Assembly (NCBI RefSeq): GCF_002865645.1
Contig: NW_020194557.1
Location: forward strand, 744,001 to 808,000
Direction of reading: 5' to 3'
DNA length: 64,000 nt
Source of the DNA: Hyaloscypha bicolor E
Taxonomy: Eukaryota; Ascomycota; Leotiomycetes; Helotiales; Hyaloscyphaceae
Part shown: one piece after another, positions 36,229 through 48,075 of the stretch
Position numbering within the stretch: the stretch's first letter is position 1
How the letters are laid out: each line of letters opens with the position of its first letter
Notes under the pieces: generated by a model
Seen by the model: the letters and a program-made list of their open reading frames with translations, nothing else
What the model was told of the DNA's origin: nothing
Databases searched by the model: none
Position numbers and translations under genes: made by a program

Positions 36229-36508
36229 CACCTTCGCGCTTCCAGCCTCTTATTCGGGGAACTTAATCTCGACCATCTTATAGGGTCCAACCCGGAATTT
36301 ACTTCGCCAAGCGTGGTCCACAGTGGAGAGCCCGGTCCCCAGAAAATTTCACTCTGACAAGTGAGTGCACGCCCGCGGGGACCCCGCACGGGGTGGCCTA
36401 AGTGGCTCAAGTCGTATATTTCGCGTTTCCCCTTCCCCTTTCCTTTTTTATCACCTCATTTCATGTCATCTTCCATCTCATACGATACGCTCTTGCAGAT
36501 CCCTCGCA

Positions 36509-38650
36509 ATGGCAATTGAACCGAATTTGAAATATCCTAGCGAGTCTCGCACAAGCGTAGACAAACCTGTCGGTGATGTTGATCTTGTCGAGAATTTGCC
36601 AAGTCAAAATGTCCCACACTTCTATGTGCCTCGAACACCGCAGGAAGCGGCACTCGATAGGTCGATCAACATGAAATTAGACTTCATTGTACTTCCGTTG
36701 CTTGCATTCAACTTCATGGTAGGCGGCTTCCTCACTCGCTAGATTATTCGAAGTGTTCCGGACTGATGAATACAAGTTGTGCGGTATCGACAAGACGAAT
36801 ATCGGGAATGCTGCTACAACGAGTAAGTTGAACAGAACCCGTTTACTTATGGCAGTAGCTGATTTTTTCTCGTCCAGGCTTTGCAAAAGATGCACACCTA
36901 AAGCCTAACGATATTTCCAATGCCGTGTCCTTGGTAGGCTCCTCATACAAGCAGGAAACCCCCATCTGGATGCTTATTTCCGCTGCCTAGCTTTCAGTCA
37001 CATTCGTCACGCTACAGCCGTTATCTACCATCATCGGCAGACGCGTTGGAGTCAAATACTGGATCTCATTCATGATGGTGGCATGGGTTTCACTTTGCAT
37101 GGCTCATGCGGGAATAAATAATAGAGAAAAACTAATCGCTTTACGTCTCCTGCTTGGAGCTGCTGAAGCTGGATTCGTGCCCAGTGTTTTCGTAAGTGTC
37201 TTGTCGTTCTCATTGAAAACCTGGCACTGATTCTATGGAAGTTCTACCTTTCAACCTGGTATCCCAAATACCATCTGGGATTTCGACTTGGACTGTTCGC
37301 GTAAGTTGTCATTTTTATCTTGATGAGGGGAAACTGATTCAGAGTAGGGGAATGTACTCAATTGCTGGAGCTTTTTCGGGTCTCATAGCAGTGAGCGCTT
37401 TCGATCCTAGGTTGTGTGATATTGAATGCTGATTGATGTCAGTACGGCGTCTTCAAAATCCATTCATCGAAATACAAGAGTTGGCAGTTGTTGGTAGGTT
37501 TGAATCCACGCTCCTACATATTTCCCTGCTAACAATCAAATACAGTTTATGATTGGTACGTTTTGGAATACCCCAATAATACCTATCAACCCTAACATTG
37601 TTCCCAGAGGGTGGTATCACAATATTTGCCGTCCTTATCACATTCTTCGCTCTTCCCTTGAAGCAAACCTCAGCATGGTGTAAGTTGACCCACCCCCTTG
37701 CCCTCTTGACTCGTGCCATCAACTGACTACTTTTCAGTTCTCAGCAAAGCCGAACGCGAACACTCTCTTCACAGAATGGATATCGACGTAATGAAAAACT
37801 TTGAAGTTGACCAAGATGGCAACGCCATTAAAGACACCCGCATGGTCAGCATGCGAGATGTTAAAGCCGTCCTCACAGATTGGAAGAAACTTCTCACAGT
37901 TGTTTTCAATATTTTGGCTACGCTACCTGTCAGCGCTTTTGGAACTTTCTTGCCCCTCATTGTTAAAGGTATGCAGCACATCCGTTTTCTTGGCTTTATC
38001 TGAGTCTGACTTTGTGGAACAGGTATGGGATACTCTGGTGTTCAGGCAAACTTGATGAGCGTATCACCTTTCGTGGTGTAAGTTCACTTTTCTCCTCCAT
38101 TTAAATTAAGACTTACAATGTTGCCTCCAGTGGAGCCTTCGGTCTCTTCATCTTCGTCTACTCCTCCGACCACTTCCACGAACGCTCCCTGCACACAGTG
38201 ACCAGCATGGCCCTCGCGCTCATCGGTTTGATCGTAATGTACACCTCCTCCGATCCACACCTCCGTTACGGATTTACACACGTCTGCCTGGCCGGAGCCT
38301 TCTCTGCCGGCCCTCTCATCGTCGGCTGGCTCGCCAACAACACCCCACTACTTGGACCACGTTCCTTGATCATCGGTATCAATGGATACAGCAACATCGC
38401 TGGCATTATTGCAGGCCAGTTGTTCAAAGCGCAGTATGCGCCTTCGTATGGGTATCCCCTTAAAATTACGATGATATTGATTGGCGTAGGGATGTTGGGG
38501 TTCTTGGGAATGAGAGGCGCGTATATGTATGAGAATCGTTGGAGGGCGAAGCAGATTGCGGGGTGGGACGAGGAACAAAGGAGGGCCGAGGATAGAGGGG
38601 AGAATGGGAGGCGCGGAGATCAGAGGCGGACTTTTACGTTTACTTACTAG
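36509..38650 (+). CDS. MFS permease, anion:cation symporter (allantoate permease-like) family
   Basis: Twelve exons are inferred: 36,509-36,718, 36,777-36,822, 36,878-36,933, 36,991-37,191, 37,242-37,300, 37,348-37,390, 37,443-37,493, 37,546-37,555, 37,608-37,679, 37,738-37,968, 38,023-38,077 and 38,131-38,650. All are GT..AG and sum to 517 codons plus stop with frame kept. ACS/Dal5-type signatures: LDFIVLPLLAF (TM1), GIDKTNIGNA after TM1, a TLQPLSTIIGRRVGV loop, RLLLGAAEAGFVPSVFFYLSTWYP (TM4 region), then a cytosolic loop with LSKAERE. The second half has SSDPHLRYG, WLANNTPLLGPRS and GQLFKAQYAPSYGYP. A short basic C-terminal tail follows. The family imports organic anions such as allantoate, nicotinate, pantothenate or phthalate-like compounds; the substrate is unknown. 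Divergent from the P450, so import of its substrate is a reasonable inference. Confidence 0.93.
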
Positions 38651-38980
38651 TGATCATATTTCGCGCAGGGGCAGTGCCGGAAAACGATTGCAGCAGATTT
38701 GTCCCGTATTTGTTCCAGTATTTGACTCTTGGTGAAGATAGTTCCCCAAACATTGAAGATCATCTTTTAGTTTGGCTATTTATTTTCCGTTCTTTGCTTC
38801 TTACCAAGGTCCTGGCTGCTGTAATGAAGTAAGGTCGGAAGCTTATGAATCGGATTTTGGTGAAGCCCGAGGAGTGATTGTCCGTGGGGATTAGACATCG
38901 CTAAACTTTTTAGCGAGCAGCCCCTGAATCCCCATTCCGAAGGGAGAAAATTCACGAAGTCTACGAAGCAAGCCTCTCGT
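38651..38980. other. Intergenic, no gene
   Basis: Permease 3' region and spacer before the GH72 relic. Nothing recognised. Confidence 0.6.
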
Positions 38981-40139
38981 ATGTTTCAATTCTTCATCAA
39001 AAAGGTTGCATACCAACAGAATCCCAAAGATACAGGCGCAAGCATTAAAAACGCCGATCTTGTCGACGCTCTCGCCGACGGCGATTCATGGAAACGGGAC
39101 ATCCCATACCTAAAACAACTTGGAGCAAATCTCGTCAGTGTATGCGTTATTAATCAGTTATACCAACAGTACACTTCTTTGGTAGACACTCTGCAGAGGC
39201 ATTCAAGTATTTTTGGCTTCTCTGTAGGCAACGAAGTTGCCCAGAGTGCAGAGTCAACCAAAGATGTTGCCTTCTCAGAGCTGCAGTTCGCGATATCAAG
39301 GCGTACATCACGGCCAAAGGATGTCGTTCCTCCCTGGAAATCGGATACACGCACAAAGACCTTAATGAGACTTTGACACCGGGTATCAACATCAACTTGG
39401 CCAACTACTTCAGTTGCGGGGACGACACAAACACCGTTGACTTCTGGGGCAACACTATCTATTCCTGTGCAAGCCTTCAGACACGGTGACCTCCAATTAT
39501 TGCAAACATACCGAAGAGTTTGCAACGCACTCCGTTCCTGTTCTTTTCTGAATATGAATGCAGTGTACCTCGGAGGGGGGTGCTGCTGCCTACCCTTTCA
39601 CAGAAGTTAAAGCGCTCTATGGTGACCAAATGAAGTCGGTCTTCTCCGGCGGTGTTGTATATGAGTACTCCGAGGCAGACCAAAAGGACCAAGACGCGGA
39701 TTGTGGTATTTATTCCCTTTTCCTATCTAATGGCTTATTTTGCATTTGCTAACCAAGCCCAGGCCTTGTTTCAGTGCTGGGAAATTCAATAAGCGCCATG
39801 ACCGATTTCAATACTTATTATCTGTATTATAACTCTACGCCGTCAATTTGCAATTTCGGTGGCAAGGCTTTGTCTGTGACACCAAGCAAGTCTGCGGCGG
39901 CATGTTCTTCTCTGCTCAATGTTCTGGTTTCCACTGGAACATCACCTGGAACATCCACGTCCACCTCGACTGGACCAACTGGTCATGGTTCAACTCTGAT
40001 GACAGGTGATCGCTCAACAAAACCCTCACCTACTTCCATTATCTCTAGTATGGAAAAACCCCCAGCTGGCCATTTCTCATTCTCCAAGCCATTTTCGTTC
40101 ATGGACCGGGTCTGGGGGTTCATGTACTTGATTTGGTGA
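38981..40139 (+). pseudogene. GH72 beta-1,3-glucanosyltransferase (Gas/Gel-type) pseudogene
   Basis: Pieces in order match GH72: FFIKKVAYQQNP, DALADGDSWKRDIPYLKQLG (family DPLAD-D-CKRDIP), then a jump that loses about 40-60 residues around 39,145-39,155. YTSLVDTL and GFSVGNEVAQS follow, with the acid/base Glu kept. A frame change near 39,272 leads to AVRDIKAYITAKG, NLANYFSCGDD and VDFWG. FFSEYECS keeps the nucleophile Glu but has E for G (family AEYGC). A frame change near 39,560 leads to PFTEVKALYGDQM and FSGGVVYEYSE, then GLVSV-like sequence and a Ser/Thr-rich tail. The signal peptide start is missing (begins at FQFFIKK). Intact relatives act on cell-wall beta-1,3-glucan, GPI-anchored at the membrane; this copy is dead. 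Confidence 0.87.
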
Positions 40140-40631
40140 TTATTGGTGGTGGGCTTTTGTATATAAAGCGTTTCCAAGGCGTATAGAATCTGATTTGGGA
40201 TTCTCGTCCTTATATTTATAGTGAGAAAGCCAATAGATTGACGAGGCGGGGCAATTTTCAAATTTGCGAGAAGTGAAAGATTCGTGAAAGATTCAAATAT
40301 CATATGACTAATGACCTTTAATACCTTTTAATGATAGCATTTCACAATCATATACGGGAATGAACAAGGTGACTTAAGCAGTTGTTTGAGTAGAACTCCA
40401 ACGATAGATCTAGGAAGGGAGAGATGTTATCGATAACGTGATTGTCTTTCTCTTCGTAGGTGAGGTTCTGGTATTACAATGCAACAATTCGTATGCTGAG
40501 ATGGAATTTATAGGTAGTAAGCAGTTTATCACAGGTTAGGGCAGAGGAGTATTGGGCAAGGTTTTCGGGACGAACTACCGGGATCCGACTTCTCGTCCCA
40601 CATTTCGTCAAATCCTCTCTGGGCAAAGTTT
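40140..40631. other. Intergenic, no gene
   Basis: AT-leaning spacer, no recognised feature. Confidence 0.55.
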
Positions 40632-41345
40632 TTGAGAAGCTATACAGTCCGAACCAAGAACGGCAAACAAGACAATTTGGCAGCACTTCTAAACCACGAA
40701 AGATTACGGCAATCCGGCTTCGGGGTAGCTCTCGGGAATTCGGCAACAGTTGAGGATGGGCCACTGGAGCCAATCAATGGACGGGAAGCTGCAAAGGCTG
40801 TAAGAAAACGAGAAGTTCGGGCTCAATATATCAACAATCTTCTATTGGATGCGCCATTGTTCGGAGCAAATGAGATTAATGATCGACTGATGTCCTTCCA
40901 GAGCTACAAAAAGCTGGTCACTTGGTCATGGCGGCAGTATTGGGACAAATGGCTGTGATGCGGCAGTGTCCCAATGGCGAGTTGTTCGCCTGGTCTGTGA
41001 TCCCGCGATATCTCCCATATATAACAATTGCTCAAATCTCTGGTTGGGTGGTCGAATGGATGACCGAACACCATGACAATTTCCATGCCATGCATCTAGA
41101 AGCGCTTACAAGGAAGGAAACTGACATCGATGATATCAACGGTTGGGTGATTGATCAAGCACGCCAAAATTCCATGCGATCGTCATGAAGGCATGTGGGA
41201 TCTGGCCAAAGCTAAATCAGAGGAAATCAGGAAAGAAATTGAGGCAATGGAGGCAGCCAAGTACGCAGAAAGCAAATCTCAAAAAGATATTCATCCATCC
41301 CTCGACTCCAAGAGTGATATACGGCCCTGGACAGAGTGGAGGTGA
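40632..41345 (+). pseudogene. Unknown helical protein, frame-broken
   Basis: Three consecutive forward frames each give convincing, charged, helix-rich sequence: RLRQSGFGVALGNSATVEDG to INDRLMSFQSYKKL, then MRQCPNGELFAWSVIPRYLP to WVIDQARQN, then HEGMWDLAKAKSEEIRKEIE to the stop at 41,345. The first break, near 40,914-40,926, coincides with a GGTCACTT/GGTCATGG near-duplication; removing 8 bases would join the frames. The second, near 41,178, needs one base removed. No domain is recognised. It could be a real gene with sequencing indels. The N-terminus is uncertain. Confidence 0.5.
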
Positions 41346-42489
41346 AGAGAATGGGGAAGGCGAAAAGGCAAATGGAAAAGCTTGGCAACCAGGAAATTCC
41401 AGGCCATGCGTCGCCGAATATCTAGTCACATGGGAAGAAGTAGGAATGGGGAAGAAGACAGATGGAGTTCAAGTGCCTAAAATGCCGAGCCATTTGGAGG
41501 GCTTCGTGGCTTCTGCTTTGCCTACTGTATGTATTCCATGACCATCTTCACTTCATCAGGCTTAGAGGAGAGTAAGAATCCGCATCTGGGGACCTCGAGC
41601 TCCTTACACGTTTCTTGAGAGTACGTGTCGTGGCTTCAATAACAGCTTGAAATTCGAGCCTCTAAATCAACCCATGCTGGATGATATGAGGCCAGAAATG
41701 TATTGCGAGAATGCAGGAAATAAGAAATATGACTGAAATATGAATGAATGCTCGATCAGAAATAGAGACCCATTATTCGAGGAGACATATGGAGAGTGCT
41801 CGGATCCCGTGACACCCATGATATGACCCCGAAGGCGGACCATCCCCTACTTCGCAGACGTCTCTCTTTTGACGGCACATGACTAGAGATTAACACTGAT
41901 GCACGAGTACGAGAGAAACCCCAAGTACTTCAGCTTACGGAACACAACAATTGTCATCGAAGTTCTTGTTCTTACAAGCTCGTCATGTGGCGCCCCATAA
42001 CGCCTTGCACAGCCCCTGAACATCGCCAATAGTCGCGTGGCTGTGCTAATTATGGAACCCTTGCACTAAACCCGTTGGCACGAACTTTTTATCGAACTTC
42101 ATCTTACTAATATATTCGCGCCTCAACTTTACGCACCTGTGCGTATTTCTCCTTACCTTTCTTCTGGAGAAATTTACTGAGGTTTCAAGGTGACCCGTGG
42201 CTGGAAGGCAAGGGGTCGGTCAGAAAAAGAAAGTTTGGGTTCGAGGGAAGGGGAAAGAGCCGAGAGACGATCATACACCTCGTTGACTGGGATCGCATGC
42301 GAGAGGGGGGACAAAGGTGATCAGGGACCTCAAGATTGAGATCGGCCTCTGGACAGCGCAAGGAAACTGCTACGGAGTCTGCAGATGCCTTCTCTCTTCT
42401 AACCCGCTTCTCCCATCTTCCAACATACCGATGCGGTAACGAATTCGCGCGACGAGCATAACGAACGGGTGATTTGAGGGAGCGCAATC
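41346..42489. other. Intergenic region and Usp1-gene 5' region
   Basis: About 1.1 kb with no supported gene. The last ~300 bp upstream of 42,490 is rich in purines on the plus strand and presumably contains the promoter and leader of the coiled-coil gene. Confidence 0.55.
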
Positions 42490-45369
42490 ATGAATGGGAC
42501 ACCTCCTAGCCGCAAGGCTCTTCCGCCGAGGCCGAGTGCAGACTTGGGATACAGAGGAGGTCAAGGAGAGTATGGGATGCCGCAGAAGGGGTACAGGAGT
42601 GACGAAAACGTTAAGCCACAGGCCTATGGCGCACCAGGTCAGAACGGACAACGAGCGGGCCCGCAGGAACCCAAAGGGCGCGTAGTCCTAGAGGGATATC
42701 GTGAAGATATCATGAATGGATTTGAGGCGTCGAAATCGCGGTTCAATCCAGTGAGTAGACCATCCCTCAAAACATAGCGTTGGGAGCAGCGGTGGATGAC
42801 ATGGGATGGTACTGATGGAGATACTACAGATGAATCCTACGCGACCCCAGAGTTCACCTCTTCTCAATGTCAACGATCCGATTCAAGTTCATCTTCTGGT
42901 CGAGACTGCTCTGTTCGATAGCAAGGAGTACGAGATATTTTCGCAGGAAGAGGTGGATGATCTGAAGAAGCAATGCCAATACCTCACTCAGCGGATCGAG
43001 CAAACGAGACAGCACCTGGCCATCCAGTCCAAATACCGCGATGCCGCGATTTCAATGGCAAAGTTATACAAGACGGGTGACAGCCCAGACTCTAAGAAAC
43101 CGAGGAGAAGTATTCTTGGGCACACCCGCCAACCCAGTGATCAGGTCCGCGAGGCAGAGCAGGAACGGATAGCCAGTGAGAAGAAGTGCGAGGAACTGGC
43201 TGCCGAGCTGTTCTCTCTTGAGAAACGACTGATGGAACCCCAGAGCAAACTGTTGAAGCATACAGCGGGCATATTGCAGATGACACACAAAGGACCCAAG
43301 AAGATGCCCAAGGAGCCAGGAAATCAGCAGCAGCCTGGAATTCCGGGGAGTCCAGAAAGCATGTATACATATTCGAATGCTAGGGGCAGCATGGAGCCTA
43401 TAGGGGACGAGTTTTTCTTCGACGAGAGAAGTGCATATAAATCTGCGGCCAACCTTGATGGGTTTGGAGATGTCGAACGGGACAGTGTCATTGGACCGCC
43501 TCCGAAATCTCAGGCCAGGGAGCAGATGCAAATCATCACGAACACGGAGCAGAAGCTGGAAGCTTTGAACAGTCGGTTGAGGGAGGTCATAGTGAAGGCA
43601 AATCCTCAGCGTGATGCAAGCTATGCCGCTCCTACAAGCAAGTCAAATCCTGAAGAGACACTACAGAGCCATCTGGAATACCTTGAGCGGAGTATCACGA
43701 CAATGGATGAAGAGCTTGGTCTGGCTACGAGGAAGCATGCAGAGTCAGAATCCGCTATGGAAGAAACTCTCGAGTCACTGAATCGTGAACTCAGGGGTCT
43801 GCTGCTCCCATATGACGAGAATCAACCAGAACCACCAGAACTTACCGGCAAGGGACTGAATGAGCAACTGATGTTCTTCCAAGATACTATCGGTGCTGTC
43901 GAGGTGGAATTGGCTCGAGCCGTTGCTAATGCCAAGAACATGGGCAATCAAGACAATTTGGAGCAGATGGAGACTGTCGTGATGGGCTTGTGGGATATTA
44001 TTCAATCTGGCGAAGAGGAAAATCGGCAGAGAAAACAGCAGCGAAGGCAGACGAGAACCGCTCAGAATCTTCCTGAAGACGAAGATGATATGTCACCTGA
44101 CGAGGGCGGGGACCCGAACGAACCGTTCACACTGCAAGGATTCTCTACGAAGGTACAATGGCTTTACGCTCAAGCTACACGCCTGAAGGACCAAAAGAAG
44201 GTCCTTCAACGACAGATCAAGCAGCAGCGAGAACTGAACAGCAAATCTGACGCCACGAAGGATGCTGAACTTGACCAGAAGGTCGAAGAAGTTGAAAGGA
44301 TTCAGGCTCTGCTTATCAGAACTGAGAGGGACGCTGATTCGGTCAGAGAGCAACTCAGTCTCGTCATGCAGAAGCTTGACGACGCTAGACAACAAGAACG
44401 AATGCGTGAGCAATCGCGACAAGGAGACGAATCAGCCGCGATCCGCGCCGCGCAAGAACAGCTCAATGAGCGTGCGCAGACGATCGCTGCTCTCGAGGAG
44501 GAACTGCAAGATCTGAAAGACGACCACTCGATAGCCAACGCAGAACTGCAGGGCAAGATTGCGGACTCGGAAAGGAAGATTGCCACCCTGGTGCAGGAGT
44601 TAGCTGCAGCTGCAGCTGCCCAAGCAATATTCGAGGCTGGCATCAAGGAGAAAGAAAGGGAGGTCTTGGATAAAGAACAAGAGCTGGAAAATTCGAACAT
44701 GGAGATTGCTCGCTTGCAAACCGAAGTCACGATCGCTCGAGCCGAGCTTGACGGCGCCTATGGATCTCGAGCTCAACGCGCAGCAGAAGTAGCAGCCAAC
44801 CCAGTAATCCAAAAAGAGATCGACGATCTCAAGGAACGGAATGTCGCTCTCACCGCTCAGCTCTCGGCTCTGAAGCAGAATGGCCCGAGTGGCGGTGCTA
44901 GCGACGAGAAGATGCGCACGCTAAAAAAGGAGCTTGAGGAGACCATCGAGGAGTACGAACAGATGACCAAGGCGTCTATTGAGTGGGAGAAGGAGCGCGA
45001 GCAGCTGGAGAGCACGATCGATAAGCTCAGAGATGAAAGAGAGAATCTTGAAGCGCAGCTGAGTGATGAGAAGGTTAGGTGGCTGGGCATGAAGAGCCCG
45101 GGTGTAGATGGGGCCGCGCAGCCGGGTGCGACGAGCACGACGGTGCTGAAAAACGAGTTTAAGAAGATGATGAGAGATACGAGAGCTGAGAGTGCGAAGG
45201 CGTTGAGGGTATGTGTTTACCTTCCCTACTTCCTACCTTTGAATTTCTTGCTAATTTTTCACAGGTCGAACAAGCAGAGAGGCGGCGATTAGAAGACGAA
45301 CTTCGCGCATTGAAGAAGGCCCAGGGACCAGGAAAATCTAGCTTGAGTCAGAGCTATGGATCCTCTTAA
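42490..45369 (+). CDS. Usp1-domain (Up-regulated During Septation) coiled-coil protein
   Basis: Three exons: 42,490-42,750, 42,830-45,208 and 45,265-45,369, introns 79 and 56 nt, 914 residues, frame kept. Residues ~1-87 are low-complexity Pro/Gly-rich (RKALPPRPSADLGYRG). The Usp1 domain follows, at ~100-190: HLLVETALFDSKEYEIFSQE, DDLKKQCQYL, HLAIQSKYRDAAISMAKLY. It continues into an extremely long heptad-type coiled coil rich in E, Q, K and R (roughly residues 230-880) and ends in KSSLSQSYGSS. Family members (fungal involucrin-repeat-like proteins) are linked by name and Pfam to septation; a structural role at septa or the cell cortex is inferred. The start is the first ATG, shortly after a purine-rich leader. 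No damage is seen, so it is the best-preserved large gene here. Confidence 0.93.
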
Positions 45370-46407
45370 CACCTGGTTCATCCCCTTTCCTGGACTTCTG
45401 TTCGAAGTTGTACGATTAGAAAGCGCTATTTCTTGGCTGTTGGATTTTATGAGTAATGAATGCGGTTGGGTAGACGGCTTGCTTCTCTTTATTGTTTGAT
45501 TTAGGGGTGAGAGGCGACAGGTGATCGGTGATCGAGGGGGAAAGGATGAAAGAGGTGTAATTGCATATGCATTATTGGCGTTTTGCAAGCGTTTTGCGGG
45601 AGTATTACTTGGGTTTGGGTTTGTCTGTATGAGATAGAGAAAAGAAGATTTGAGTGGTAGGAGTACATTATTTATTGATTTATATATCTAGTGTAGGGTT
45701 TCGTTTCGAGATGTGGGATGTGGTTTGCCCTTGGATCCTCGTACAGCCCCAGTGACTGCGGATGTATTGCTGTTTCTGTTCTGCTGCATGTCCCCTTTGG
45801 GTTGGTGCTTGGATGTTGATGCTTAAGTGAGCCCTGGTGTTGAAGTGGAACTGGATCCACAAAAGCCTCCACCCTCCAACCCCACCTTCTTATCACGACA
45901 TTCATATTCTTAATAGCACCATATCATCCTCGAGATTGGGCTTTTTTCCTGGTGTGCAACTACTGATGAAGTTTTCTCTGATTCTGAATCCTGACACTAT
46001 AGGTCACCCTGGTATCCTTGCAGGCAAACAATTCCAAGGCTGTCCAACTCCCTTCCGATCTTAAGGCTTCTGTAAGCCATTGAGATGAAGGGTAATAAGA
46101 GAGGATAAGACCTCGAGAGGAGTACGAAACAATGCCTCATCCAACACCTGTTGCTTACATGGTATGCAAAAAATCTCACTTGCGACGTGATGCGAAAGCT
46201 CTCATCTGCACGCGGTATATGGCAGCGAATCTTCAGTGTAACTACACTCCATCACGACGTGGAGACCTCGGGCTCGGAACGGTGGCGCACATTTCAACAA
46301 ACCTGAGGTGATCGGCTTTGAATGGTGGATAACTCAAAACTTCTTTATAAGCCACTTGAAGTTTCTTATTGAACCACCTATGAGGGCACATCAGCAAGTA
46401 TTCCGAT
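45370..46407. other. Intergenic, 3' UTR region
   Basis: Includes the Usp1-gene 3' UTR with A/T-rich signals near 45,670. No gene is supported. Confidence 0.55.
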
Positions 46408-48075
46408 TTGAAAACTCCTGCTGTCTCCTCTCTCCAACAAAAGGAGAAAAAACCAGATGCCCTCGCCACAGAGAGTGGCTCAAATGTCTCCCAAGAACCC
46501 CTGAACCTCTTTTGCACATTGGGCCTAAGACCGAGCGTTCACTCGTATGCAAACTTGATTTTCTCTTCCTCCCAATTATTGGTCAATGCATACCCTTCTC
46601 CTCAAACCTCTCAGCACGGCCACTGACATGAGAATCCAGGCCTGGCCTACTTCCCGCACACGCTCGACCACGTCAATCTCGGAAATACCAAAACAGACGG
46701 CATCGAAAAAGATATCGGCCTCAAATCCGGCCAATACTCCCTAGTCCTAACTTATTTCTATATCCCCTACGCACTCTTCGCCATCCCGCTCTCCCTATTC
46801 GCCAAGAAGTTCCATCCTAGCAGTGTCATTCCGGTTCTCATGTTTATCTGGGGGCCATGACGACTGGTGCTGCTTTCGCTAAAGGGTATTCGGACTTGAT
46901 TAATTTTAGGATCTTTATTGGGACCGCCGAGGCAGGGTTCAAGCCTGGTATTAAGTATCATTTTGCTAGGTTTTATACAAGGAAGGAGGTGGGGGTTGAG
47001 AATGTCGGATTGAGGAGTTACTGTGTTTATTGTCATGAGCAGATATCACTTTTCTCAAGGAAGCGAACCTAAGTAACACTCACTTTTGGAAGAGTGCAGT
47101 CAGTGGCCTCATCTCGTGGGACGTCCTTCAGTGGACCGGGAAACCACTCTGGGTAAGTCAAATTTTGATCCAGATAACTGTTGGATTCTAAATGACTTTT
47201 TCGTAGGGTCCGCAGTACCTCTTCATCATTGAGGGTCAATGACCATGGGTATTGCTCACTTCGCATTCCTATGGCTACCCCGCAATATCGGCAAATCTCG
47301 CTGGTTCACCGAAAAGGAAGTTACCACCTCAACTATTCGGTATGAAAATGGGTTCCAAGAAAGAAACACTAGTGTGGGACTTAAGGAATCCTCCACGCTT
47401 TACTAAATTGGGAGGCTTGGGTGTTCACACTCATGGGCTTGTTGTATGGCGTGGGATAAGCCAGTGGCTCTAACTTTCTTCCCGAAGGACCTCCTGCAAT
47501 CCGAAAATGAGGAGCACCGACTAACATGATTTCCAGACAATCGTCCAAAGACTAACGATCTCCACTCCAAAAGCCAATCTTGCAGGAGCGGTCACAGAAG
47601 TATCGTGGTGCTGGCTCTCCGACAGATACCAACAACCAGGAGTCGTCTCATCAAGTGCAGTGGTATTTGCACTCGTTGCGTTCATCAGCCTAGTAACGGT
47701 GAACTCAAATGCGAATTCCGGAGCAAGATACCTCTTCACCTACCTCTTCCAGTTGGAACTTTCACCTCTGGAGCACTCGTTCCGTCTTGGGCAAGCAGCA
47801 ATTTCCCTAATAACACGGCTCGAGCAACTGCGTTGGGAATGATTTACACATTCCCGAATCTTGAAGGAATTATTTCTTCGGACACTTTCCGGTCTCAGGA
47901 TCCTCCGGTTTTCAAACTTGCGCTGGTTTTGACGGGATGTTTTCAGGCTGCATTCATTGTGTTGGGACTTGCAATGAGGCAAATTTGGGTGTGGAGGAAT
48001 AAGCAGCTGGATGAAGGCAAAGTCGAACATGTGGAGGGTACGGAACAGAACACTGAGTATCGATACGCAATATGA
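46408..48075 (+). pseudogene. Second ACS-family MFS permease, degraded
   Basis: Fragments in order match the same family as the intact permease. SLVCKLDFLFLPIIG joins across an intron to LAYFPHTLDHVNLGNTKTDG (family DK-N-GNA). Then come GLKSGQYSLVLTYFYIPYAL, GAAFAKGYSDLINFRIFIGT with AEAGFKPG, ISWDVLQW, QYLFIIEG, FLWLPRNIGKSRWFTEKE, and near the end NFPNNTARATALGM with QIWVWRNKQLDEGK. At least five frame breaks or stops occur (near 46,515, 46,855, 47,070, 47,238 and 47,400). No ATG heads the first fragment. Ancestral role: organic anion import at the plasma membrane; now non-functional. Confidence 0.83.

Larger units (their letters stand above)
35867..36508. promoter_or_regulatory. Shared divergent promoter of P450 and permease
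   Basis: The 642 bp between the two start codons must hold both promoters. It contains a 25-base G run, an 8-bp minisatellite and, near the permease, a C/T-rich leader (about 36,424-36,480), typical of fungal transcription start regions. The divergent layout suggests co-regulation. No palindromic CGG-type Zn2Cys6 site was identified with confidence. Confidence 0.55.

Noticed and set aside
43064..45138. Long antisense frames within the Usp1 gene
   Set aside because: Antisense shadows of a strongly biased E/Q/K/R-rich coding sequence (they read as Ser/Leu/Cys-rich).
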